The translations under genes were made by a program, and so were the position numbers. The notes beneath the pieces were generated by a model. The model worked only from the letters and a program-made list of their open reading frames with translations, did no database searches and had not been told where the DNA came from. Below, in pieces: positions 1-10,700 of a stretch of DNA of 40,377 nt (position 1 is the first letter of the stretch; the number at the start of each line of letters is the position of its first letter). The stretch is taken from the NCBI GenBank assembly GCA_001579985.1, contig LRSR01000801.1, positions 1 to 40,377 on the forward strand, written 5' to 3'. This DNA is from Hypsibius dujardini (lineage: Eukaryota > Tardigrada > Eutardigrada > Parachela > Hypsibiidae).

Positions 1-3000
1 TAGGTCCGCCGCGTCCGTTGCCACCACCGCCACCACCGCCACCACCGCCACCACCGCCTCTGCTCCCACTTCCACTCGCGCCCCTTCCGCTGCCGCTTCC
101 GCCGCCACCTTCACCTAGAGATGAAATCAAACAACAAAATAGCCATTTGATTTGATCTTAATATGATTTTGATTTTGATTTGATTGGATTTCCGTTTTGT
201 TTGTTAATTTTTAACACTTTTTTCTGTCATGTTAGGCGCATTATGTGTGCTATTTAAGGAGCCCTTCAGTTTCAAATCGAAGTTTCTGTTTTTAAAACTA
301 CAGATTAATTTTAAATTCACATTTTACCATCAAATGTAACGAAAATCAAATCAGACAAACCTCGGTTTGATTTGATCTAATTTGATTTGATTGTTTGATT
401 TCATCCCTACCTCCACCGCCGCCGCCGCCGCCTCCACGTCCTCCTCCACCACTATCACCGCCACCGCCATTCCCCGCAGACGCACGAGGTGCTATCTTCA
501 GATTCAAATTGACGCCTCCGTAAACAACCCCGGCCGAGCGTTTCCCGTAAGCTGATGGCGCCCATGCGCAGTAATCGGGATCGTACAAATCGTAATTCTG
601 CACCCCCTCAAAGTTGAATCCTACTCCCTGCAAAGTCGCATTTAAACGTGCCAGACGATCTATGCCTGGCCGTTTCAATGCGTCTACCAGCACGGTTGAC
701 AGATCCGAACTCCTCCACAGTAGCCAAGCCTCAACGTTCCGGGATAAGTAGCCACTTACAGGGATTGCAAAGCTGTTAGCAATAGACTCAGTGACATTGG
801 CCAGATTTTGCACATCAACTTCCTCAAGTTCGCCTTGAATCTTGGTGTGTATTTTCTCTCGTTCCTGGTAACTAATATCACTGGCAGAGCAATTATTATC
901 GCGCAGTACAGCCTGGTAGATTCGGATGACTTCAGCCTCGTTGTTGCGGGGATATGTCACTTGAGCGCGTATCTGATTCAGGCATCCGCGCACGGCGGTC
1001 TGGGCCTCCGTATCGTCTTGGACGCGTTCCGCCATGCCTTCGCGCACGCAGCGTAAGATGTGATAGATTGCACCCAGTTTCAGCAGTTCGCGCAGTCGCC
1101 GCAGAATCGGAAAGTACCGGCCAATTTCGTCGTACTTGTCACTGAATGCGTCGGCAAGCTTCTTTTCTGGACTGGCCGGTTTTCGTTCTTCCTTTGGCTT
1201 TCTTTGGCCCCACATCTCGCCATCTGATTCGCTGTCCTCGTCGCTGTCGTCTTCGCTGTCCTCGTCGTCCACTTGCTGTCCTTCTGAATTGTATTTGAGA
1301 AGATGTTTTTTCACACGCATCTCAACATCATCTAATAAGTAGGTCACTGTTGAACCATCTCTCTTCTCGTCAAACACACACTCTCCCGCTTCAATCCAAA
1401 AACGATGGCAATCGCCCGTGTTACGGCCGTAGCTCTCCTTGGAAAAAGAATTGAATATCTCCCGCAGATCCGGCGGCAGGATTTGCAAAAGCCCCTCATT
1501 GGCGTTTCGAAGCGTGAAGGGATACATGGAGGATACCTTTGTGCACGCTGTCAACATCTTCAGGAGGTAGTCAGCGTGGAAGAGTGTTCCAAGGTAGTTG
1601 GTACCCTCCAGTGTTTTGGGGGCGTACCTCATCTGTTGGAACGGGTGGCGGGGAAACTCCACGTCGGCTTGGTCCAAAGTGAAAAATGTACTTGTGAGAC
1701 CGCAAGAGAACACTGTCACCACGTCATGAAGACTAAAGAGACCTGCATAACAAAATTCTTAAGAACAAATAATCAGTAGATCTAATTCATTTGCCTATTC
1801 CGGGAGTTTTGAAAGGATCACAATTCTTTCCAGCAGTTGGGTCGATGCATGTACGGTGGTAGGATGTGAGGGCTAGTCTATATAGATTTTACATATCTCG
1901 TTTTGAACATTGCTGGTACTTTTTGAGTGATTTTAAAGATAATGAAAAGATAATCTAAAGAGGATTTCGACCTGTAATTTTTCCCTAGGCAAAAAACATG
2001 CCACACACCTTTGCCGTTATCAGCTTCTTATCGTTGGTACCACTAGATAAAGTTTCGCACCCTATCTGGACATTACATGCCCGTTTCTGATGATACTAAT
2101 CCACTCCTAGACGGAATGATAATGACGTTTTTCCGTTATCCCAACATGCAACCAGAAGGGCAGGTCTGTGTTCTTATCAGTATCAAGTAATTATGAATTT
2201 GTAATTTCTTGCGATTTCAAACGACTTGGAAAGCTGTTAAATTTCCAGAAAACTAGACAGCTTTGTCAACTCAGAATTTATCGTTATGGGAACCAACAAG
2301 GGAAGTGTGCCCAGGCCACTTGCTTATGTGTTCCGCTGGAAAAGTTTACACTGTGGGTGAATATGCACTTGTTGAACGGTTGGAGTCTGTCAGATGACAG
2401 GAAGTCACAGATAAGCTAGGAGGACTTACCGGTTGAACCTTCCACCTTGGATAACATTAATTCAAATGTTCCAAGCTCAGTGTTGATGACAACGCCTTCT
2501 ACGTGATCATAGCCGGAGCCAACCAACTGCAGCTGGGTATCTCGCCGGTCCCACCATCCGTCTTGGTCTCTGTTGATCAATGGCCATTCCATATATTGTG
2601 TCACTTCGTCATGGGTGCCGTTTGACTGGGACAATAGAGCATGCATGGCTTTATCTCGTCGATCACAGAATTCGTCGTCGTCCGACCAGTCACGCACGGC
2701 CATTTCAAAAAGATAATACTGGTAGCGGTAGTGGTACGGGTGTTGAGGTGTGGCCGACAGGCGATATTGGTACAGGCTCTCCAGAAATTGTTGTCCCACC
2801 AACTCCAGGTAGATCAAGTCGCCGCTGAGGGAGAGCGGAAAGGCCACCACACCAGGACATACTTGCACAAATTTGGTGAGCTCAGTTTGAATGGTCTTCA
2901 GCACATGTTCCACGACGGGGCTTACAATTTTCACCTCTTTAAGCTGCTTATGTCTAGGTAATCGCCCGAATGGGTCAGCCGTCGGCTGCTTGGCAGTAGT

Positions 3001-4185
3001 CACGTGTCGGCTGGACCGATGCAACAAAATCAGGCAGTGCTTTAGGCTGTAAATAGAGGTGGCAGGGTCAAGGTATCTCTTGGTCAAGAAAATGGCATTA
3101 GTAACCAATGTAACCAGTAACTGGTAGCAGGCGTAGATGTGGGATCCATCGGAGTTGCTGGCCATGCTACTCTCCAGGTAGCTGGCTGCCATGATGAAGT
3201 TGTTGACAACGACCACACCGTGACCCGCTGCCATAGACAAATCGATATATAGGAGGGCTTTCTCAAAGTCCGACAGTTTCGGATTGGTGATTACGGCTTT
3301 TTCAAAGCGATGAATCATCCTTAGGCCGGTGTTCGACTGCAACCGATCATTGTAGAGATGGGCTATTGGGCGAGTCAAGTTTTTCGCCAAGATGCCATCC
3401 GTTAAGGTCTCAACTGTGGTTCTTATATAGCTGCCACGGAGAGCCATGGCAATGGCTGTGGCTAAATCCGCGACGGGACACAAGATCAGGGCCTCTTGAA
3501 ATAGGTTCATCGGTTCGGACCAGTCTGATGTCGTCAGAGTCAAATATGTCCCCTCGAGAAACAGCAAACTTGCACGAAATGTATTCGGCAGCTGGCTGAC
3601 GTCACGACCGTGGGTGAAATTGCTCAGCAGCTGAGAGGCCTCTTTGGTACATGAGCGACTGATGAGGTGCACAGCAAGGGATTTGAAGTTCTGATCGTAA
3701 ACGAGTTTTTTCATGATTTCTAGGTTGTCTTCGCGTTCGGATGAGTTTCTTCGGAAGTCTGTTGTTCTCCATTGTGGGTACTCGTAAATGGAAGTCCACA
3801 AATTGTCGACAATGCTCCGAATATTGTCGTCCAGTAATTTCGTATTGTCAAGAATTCGAACCCCGTCCTGGAACTCTTTAACCAGGTCGTCGTACTGTCG
3901 TCGGAGAAGGTCAGAATGGCGCTCCCCAATGTTCAAGGCAAACCGGAAGACACCACTGCTGTCAGCATCATCAGGCTCGTGATCCTTGTCGTACGCTGTA
4001 CGATTGTCTGGGTCCAACAGAACTGCCTTTGCTTTGTTGATCTTTTTCATCAGCTCCTCGAATCCGGGATTCTTGTCCGGATGGTACAGTTTCGATTTCA
4101 GTAGAAAGGCTCTTCGAATATCTGCCGGCGTGGCACGAGCACTCACCCCCAATAACTTGTAATGGTCCTCCTTCAAAGTGGCCAT
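1..4185 (-). CDS. J-domain (DnaJ-type) protein with long C-terminal region and Gly-rich tail, partial at window edge
   Basis: Minus-strand gene. Exons: 4185-2430, 1742-411 and 114 to at least 1, all joined in phase 1, so the frame is kept through both introns. I start at the ATG at 4185 (AAGATGG context), which opens MATLKEDHYKLLGV. Residues about 1-70 form a J domain with the Hsp70-stimulating HPD loop (YHPDKNPG), so a co-chaperone role in cytosol or nucleus is inferred. The next roughly 900 residues match no family I can name; they hold an acidic Asp/Glu/Ser run (complement of about 1215-1275) and a segment ending GVVYGGVNLNLKIAP. The last visible exon and the end of the previous one are almost pure Gly with Ser and Arg, like an RGG/Gly-rich tail. 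No stop is reached before base 1. Certainty is high for the J domain and exon joins, low for function beyond that. Confidence 0.85.
115..410 (-). mobile_element. Intron made of one TIR element (introner-like)
   Basis: The second visible intron of the J-domain gene. Inverted arms at 117-134 and 391-408 match at 17 of 18 bases (core GATGAAATCAAACAA) and are followed inward by degenerate TTTGAT repeats. Directly outside the arms is the 4-bp direct repeat ACCT (113-116 and 409-412), AGGT on the gene strand. Splicing cuts inside each copy: AG|GT as donor at 411/410 and AG|GT as acceptor at 115/114. The whole intron is therefore element plus one target-site copy. Confidence 0.8.
1743..2429 (-). other. 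First intron of the J-domain gene
   Basis: Donor GTAAGT at 2429-2424 and acceptor TTATGCAG ending at 1743 join a Gly codon (G|GT) in phase 1. The 687-bp intron has no clear terminal inverted repeats and no coding signal that I can support. Confidence 0.8.
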
Positions 4186-5127
4186 CTTTCCTGCGGATAA
4201 AGAGCACAACTTCGCTCGGACGTATACCGTGAGCTACCGTAAGGCGGTAGAAATTTGATTAATTCTTTGACGAGTTGGGTTCTTATCGGTCGTAAAAAGA
4301 ATTTGTCATCTAAATAATTTTAGAAACGTTATTTATAAAACTTCTTTGGCTTCATTTCAGAAGTTTTTGTAAAGAAAAATTATAACAATGCTTCCCAATA
4401 CATGACCTACTAAAATAAATTAGTTTAACTTAGTTTAGTTAGTTAAACAGCTTAACGGCGCTCTGCAACCAGAGAGTGTGAAGGGTAGTGACTTACCCTG
4501 TTACAAGATAAGCCTGGATATCAGTTTTCTGGTTTAAAACACCTGATATCGCCAGTTTTTAATGCTGCCTTATTAGAGTAAAACAACAGCCTTGAACAAA
4601 TGGCAGAAATTTACACAGAATCTAATGTCTTATTTCACAGCACGATGCCTCCCATAAGTATCTAAGGTATTTTGTTTCGATGGAAAGTACCTGACCGACT
4701 TGTACTTTGTTTCGGCAAACAGGAGATAAGTTATCTTTCTCTTATAATGAGCTTCAACTTAAATTCTTGCTTCAGCGTTGACACAGCCCGTGTACCGCGC
4801 ACGGCACCTACACTTTTTATTGCGAGTGGCCTGACAAAGCGTGCGCCATTCTTCAACGCGTCACACAACCATTATTTGTCTACTTATTGTTTAGAATGTC
4901 GACCTAATCTTTCACTGCTGAACCGGAAATAAGATAGACCAAATTCACCCCGTGTTTGATGTACCTCTGGATAACTGTGACGGATACATTGAGGCTATAA
5001 TTCCACTCCTCAATGTTCACGACGAAGGCAGGCGTTCATTCTTTCCGAAACAGGGCGTGAAGCTACTCAGTTAAGGTTCGACTGTGCCACTTACGCATTT
5101 CGGTTGGCTCAAATGGAAGATTTCACA
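4186..5127. other. Intergenic, no gene seen
   Basis: Upstream region of the J-domain gene. It is AT-rich in its first half, with a short TTAGTTTAACTTAGTTTAG-type patch near 4415-4450 that recurs near 11580-11760 and 32400-32880. No ORF shows coding character. Confidence 0.5.
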
Positions 5128-6166
5128 GTCAACTATTAACTAACAAGGGATCGGAACGGAAGCGCACAGGCCGATCACCCTGAATTTTTTCACAAATAGC
5201 ATATAAGTTAGGTAGATTTAGAAAAAAAATTCATCTGCCGGCGAGCTCTAATCTCGGCGGAAAAAAAATCCAAAGTTCCAGGAGCACACTGCTGTCTTGT
5301 TCGTGGATTTCAATGATTGATTGTTTGATTGTTTTCACTGACTGATTTGATTTGCTGAACCGGTACGGCCAGGCTTCGTACTAATACCAGGCTTTAATTG
5401 ATTGAACGAGTCGTATTTCAACTAATTAATCAATCAAGCCTAAATTCACAATTAGAAATGCAGCGCAGGCATTCCTGTAGGCACGTGGTGTTTTAATTAA
5501 CGTTACTGAAAGGAAGAAATATTTATTTAAGTTTTTTACTGCAGTATAAAAAGTCAAAAGGGTGTAGTAATTAGTAAGACAACACTAATACACTGCCTGT
5601 GGGTTACTACCTGTACTATAGGACTACACTACTACAGTATACACCTGTAAAAGTCAATTAAAATGTTTCTGTCTGCTCTGCAGACAGAAAAATTTGTCAC
5701 TGCCATAGCAAGACGATTCCTGAACATCAAATCAATTACTTGCAGTTATTCTATCACGATATTTTCTCCTAGTTTATTTGTTGGTGAATTTTGCATCAGA
5801 ATCAATCATAGCTATGACGATGTTAAATCTGGCCTGCTGCAGTTTTTAATTTCTCAAAATAATTCCCAATGGTTTCTCTTACAATAATTATCTTCAAATA
5901 TGACAGTTTCAGTCTAGTACCTGTTTAAAGATAAGTTTTAAAATGTATTAAGATAGTTCGAGCGTTTTAATCAGTCAATCAATTGTTGAAGCCTACGACC
6001 AAGACAGCAGTATGCTCCTGGAACTTTGGATTTTTTTCCCGCCAAGATTATAGCTCGCCGGCAGATGAATTTTTTTTCTAAAATCTACATAATTTATATG
6101 CTATTCGTAAAAAAAATTCAGGCTGATCGGCGTGTGCGCTTCCGTTCCGACCCCTTGTAAGTTGAC
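5128..6166. mobile_element. 1.04-kb foldback/MITE element with about 185-bp inverted arms
   Basis: The left arm 5128-5312 is the diverged reverse complement of 5984-6166; both contain ATCTGCCGGCGAGCT, TCCAAAGTTCCAGGAGCA and CGGAACGGAAGCGCAC. The roughly 670-bp centre has TGATTG/CAATCA runs and no convincing protein. A fragment of the same arm end recurs at about 38224-38265 (TTCAGGCTGAT, TCCGTTCCGACCCCT). I see no clean target-site duplication. Confidence 0.8.
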
Positions 6167-7753
6167 ATTAAGCCTCCCATATGACATCAGAGTTTATCGA
6201 CAAGCGTGGACCAAGTTATCGGTACGGGGAATGTAATTTAGAATAAGGCAAAAAGCTACAAAAGGAGAACAATGAAATGGAAGCAACTAATAAGCTGCCA
6301 GGTGAGTCCACTTCGTCCTTGCGGCTGAAAAACGCCAAAGCAGGTAGCACTTTATATTTGTGGATTTTGCGGTGGAATATTTTGGGTGTCGAGCATAGTT
6401 TTCTTCCGCGCCAATCTCCATCAGACGTGCATCGCCGGCCGTGCCGGTTGAGATAATCCACGTTGTGATTAATAAACTAATCCCGTGGAATCAGTCCGAG
6501 ATTTGCAACGGAAGAAACGGAACGCTGTGAATCTGCACGCACTTCCAGCCAGCGAATGATGGTAGATGACTCCTGACCGGAAGTGCTGCAGGCGACTTAA
6601 CCTCAGCCACGGCTACTAGTCAGTTCTTTGCCGGAGCTTTTTGTCACGGTCAGGGTGATGAAGATTTCACTTTCTGTTGGATGTATCCTGGGTTACATCC
6701 TACTTTAGCAACGGTATTCAGATTTTGATAATTTTGACTGTTTGTGACCCAAATGATTGTTCTGAGCCGATTGGCATCAGCCGAATTTCCATTCGAGGTC
6801 AAGGGGCGGAGCTACGGGTCTGAAGTATTTAGACAATTAATCAATCAATCCATCTTAACAGACAGTTATTAATTGATTGCATTACTTGAAACATGAAATA
6901 TGGAATATTAAACATGAAATATGAAATATGGAATATTGAATATGAAATATGAAATATGGAATACTGAACATAAAATATGGAATATTGAATATGAAATATT
7001 CCTGTTACGTTTGCTTCTTCTGCCGGAGTCTCTAGTGAAAAGCTTAAAGCTCAGGATAATTGGTGGAGTTCCACGTTTGAAAAGTATATTGTTCGAGACT
7101 CCGAACTCAGAAACTCTTTCTCCACCGCGGTGCCTCCTCTGTTTTGGGCGTTTTTGGCTAGTTAAAGCCGCTTCGCGCCTGTCTCTCTGAGAAGGGGAGG
7201 GCATGCATGATGAAAAGGACTTGCCAAAAATCTCCCACTGAATTTTAAGTAATTGTTAAAGAGTTTTTTTACGCTTTTAGGTTTTGCGCCGAGCGACCCA
7301 ACAAGAGCGCAAGAGTCGATAGAAAGTGAAAATTACTGGCAAAGAAGACTAAAAACTAAAAGTAAAAATCCTCTCCACTGCAGCTCAAGCAAGAATTTTT
7401 ATAGTCCATTGAAAAAATATCCATTACGTAAGCTGGTTAGCTATCTGAATAATACCCATAATAGTTTCAAACATGCGTTATATATTAGTCATATAAATAA
7501 CTATATATTATGAGTTATCAAATATTACATAACATAATGGTAAATGGTACGTGTGGATGATATCATGCGCGGACTTGATGGGCGCATCCATCAACGTGTG
7601 CTGTAACAAACTAAGGTACCAATACGAGTACTAAACTGTAACACAGTTCAGGTTGCTATGTTAGATATCTCCTCTCGATTTTCGTGTTGTTATAGCACCC
7701 TCACACAGGAATAAAAAAATCTTTTTTCCCTCTTTAGTCGTTCGAGGAGTCCG
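6167..7753. other. Intergenic with minisatellite, no gene seen
   Basis: Region downstream of the neprilysin gene. It contains the ATGAAATATGGAATATTGA minisatellite described separately and a more GC-balanced patch at 7000-7200. ORFs here overlap the repeat and look spurious. Confidence 0.5.
6890..6998. repeat. Minisatellite, units of ATGAAATATGGAATATTGA type
   Basis: About five to seven degenerate units made of ATGAAATATG and GAATATTGA(A/T) blocks follow each other without interruption. ORFs on both strands here are low-complexity artefacts. Confidence 0.85.
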
Positions 7754-10700
7754 TCACCAGACGGCCACTTTCTTGGAGGGATTCATGGGAGATTCTGCCG
7801 GGCACTGATACGCTTCCGCAAATTGCGGCATGCCGGAGAGCGGACCAATCACCCGGAACCTCCGTGGACTATGACTTTGCGTCGGTAAGGATAGCCGCAG
7901 ACTCTTTTCCCGATCTGCTCCACACCAAACCTAAACAAAATAAAGAAACCCAAAAATGACCCACTTCAAAGAGAAAATCCTATTCGCTGTATCGCCTGGT
8001 AATTCTGATAAAATATTTTTTACCTGGGCGTAACCGATAAAAAACATCTGCTCCTGTGTGTAGCTCTCGAAACCCGGTAAGAGTGGCTCGACCATTCCCT
8101 TTCGTTTACTGTAGAGCTGGTATGCCTAAATAATGCGCCCAGTTAAAAAGACCAAAAGTGACGACCATTAAAACCACAATATATGGCGAAGTTCAGAGGC
8201 GCGTTTAGCGTCCTTAAAAGTCGGAACCAGGATTCCTCATGGTAAGGCCATGGGTGGACAAAGGGGCCAAAATGCATGTTTTAAATTGAAATCAAGAATC
8301 GGCCTATTGTTCCTAATCATTTTGAAACATGCAAGGGTGTGGGAGTTTGATTTGCAAAGCTCCTCGGGATTTTCAAACACTTTCAAAAAACTTCAATTTT
8401 TCATCGAATTTGAGTTTTGTTCAGGTGCAATATAAGCTCCTATTAATAACTACAAAGGGAAGGTGAAGCACTTTCACGGATACAGTAGTCAAATTATGGG
8501 CGAAAAACTGATGTTTTCGAAAAAATTTTGAAATCCAAATTCCGCCCACCTTCTGGCCTTACCATGAGGGATCCTAGTTCCGACTTGTAAGGACTCTGAA
8601 CGGGCTTTTGTGAATGCGCTTAAAACATACGCTGAAGGCTTCTTTTACGCCTCCGTTGTCGGCGATATTTTCGCCCAGTGTAAGGAAGCCGTTGACTCGC
8701 CCCTCCGGTAAGATGTAGTTGCCGTATTTTGCCATCATTTCGGCGGACTTTACGGTGTACCTCGCCCGGGACTCTGCGCTCCACCAGTTCGTGTACAGAC
8801 CCTCACCGTCGAACTGCGAACCTAGACACGGGCAGAAGCGTCGAACGTTTGGATATGTCAAGTGTACTTGAAGTTAAAACTGAACTTACAAATTACACAA
8901 AATATGATTTATTTTGTGGTGAATTTTATTTGACGTACGTTAATTTTATATTTCAAATTAAACTTGAGTGCTGGATATCGTTAATTTAAAATCTCTTTGT
9001 CCGTTTCAAGCTAAGTACTGTAATATTCAGCATTAGCAGTAAGTAACGTTAAAAAATTATTTAATGAATTTTTAATCAAATTAACAACTTGAAAAATAAC
9101 TAGACAAAAAAAACTGTCATTGTAAATGATAATTATCATCAATCAAACTCATGGGTGTCATTTAAATTATAGCTTAAAAACTCTAATTACCACTTTATAG
9201 AGCTCGGAGCTGCATTAATGTGCCTATACATTGATTGGTTGACTGATAAGAACATACCACACCCTAAAGCGGCATATACTGGTAGAAGTACAGTACGCCT
9301 ACATGCTTCACAGATATTACAGGATGAGTAGGAGATGTTAAAGCAAAAAGAATAATAGATTATGAGATGAAATCTGTATTTCGGCTCACCATCCACTTTG
9401 TCAATGAATCGGCTCACTCATGGGTTTCTCTTTGATGGTGATTGCTTGATTGTTTGATTTCTAGAAGTGCTACAGTGTACTAGGATATACTGCAGAAAAT
9501 CAAACAATCAAGCACCTGCCGTCAAAGAGAAACCCGTGAGTGAGCCGATTTATCGACCAACTGGATGGCGAGCCGAATTACAGATTCCACCTCATACCTC
9601 TGTCATCGAACCCATGCGTAATTTCATGGCCGATTATGGCACCGATGCTGGCGTAGTTGAGATAGTCTGGTCGGCTGGCGTCGTAAAACGGAAGCTGAAA
9701 GATTCCCGCCACTAGAGCTATATCAACAATAAGGCCATATAATTTAATTCTGCTTTTTATTCAAATGCCCAATCTGCATACAGTAAGCGACAGAATTCAA
9801 TCTAACAGAGGGTCCCGGAAATGAGCAAAAGGGGCGGGTCAGAGTTTTTCTCAAACAATCAACCAATCAACCAATCAACCACCGGAGCTCCGGAGCAATC
9901 GCCGCGGAGTTGATTGGTTGATTGTTTAACTCCGTTACAATCGCTCCGGAGCTCCGCTGATTGATTGGTTGATTGTTCAAGTATTACCCCTGCTCCGCCC
10001 CTTTTGCCCATTTCCGGGACCCTCCATTAGAATAAATTCTGTCGCTTACTGTACCAATCATATTGTTCGGGGGACTATAGTAAGCATTGACATCAGCCGG
10101 AGCCAGAGAGTCATCCATTGACCGATTGTTTTCCTTTAACAGTTTCTCAATGTTATTGTTTGAGTCGAATTTCACGAATGCCAATGTATTGTTCAGATGA
10201 TCCGGTCCGATGTTAACCTGCAAATTCCGTAATTTTTTTGAATATATTCTCTGGCAAAATTTTTAGAAAAAGAACTTGCGAGGCATACATTTGCATATTC
10301 TCTGTCAAGCTTCGGGATGTCATCAATGATATAGTCAGGGTATCCAACATATTCCTTGAGGAGATTTAGTTTGGCGAAAGCGCGCGCTCTTGTTGGTTCA
10401 TCCAACCAGTCTGCGTTCTTAAGGATGGTGGAGAAGGATGCGCGAAGGTCCTTCACAAGCCCAGCGATCTACGTGAAGAACAGACGGGAATTGCAATTGA
10501 CTATTTAAAATTTAAATGATCAATTGTATTTTGTCATCATTCAAATGTTGAATTAAAAAATGATTAGAACTTAATTTAAAACTAACCGGCTCACCTCTCT
10601 TCGTCGAATTAGAAGCAGTTTTAACTTCCGCCGAATTGAAAAATTTCACTTCGTACAATGTTCACATAAAAAATAATATTTACGAAATTTTAAATCAAAA

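Noticed and set aside
5663-5887. 74-aa ORF in the centre of the foldback element as a transposase
   Set aside because: No HTH, DDE or other motif; AT-rich composition equals the surroundings.
9467-9715. Plus-strand 82-aa ORF
   Set aside because: It is the antisense shadow of neprilysin exon 9 plus a MITE arm.
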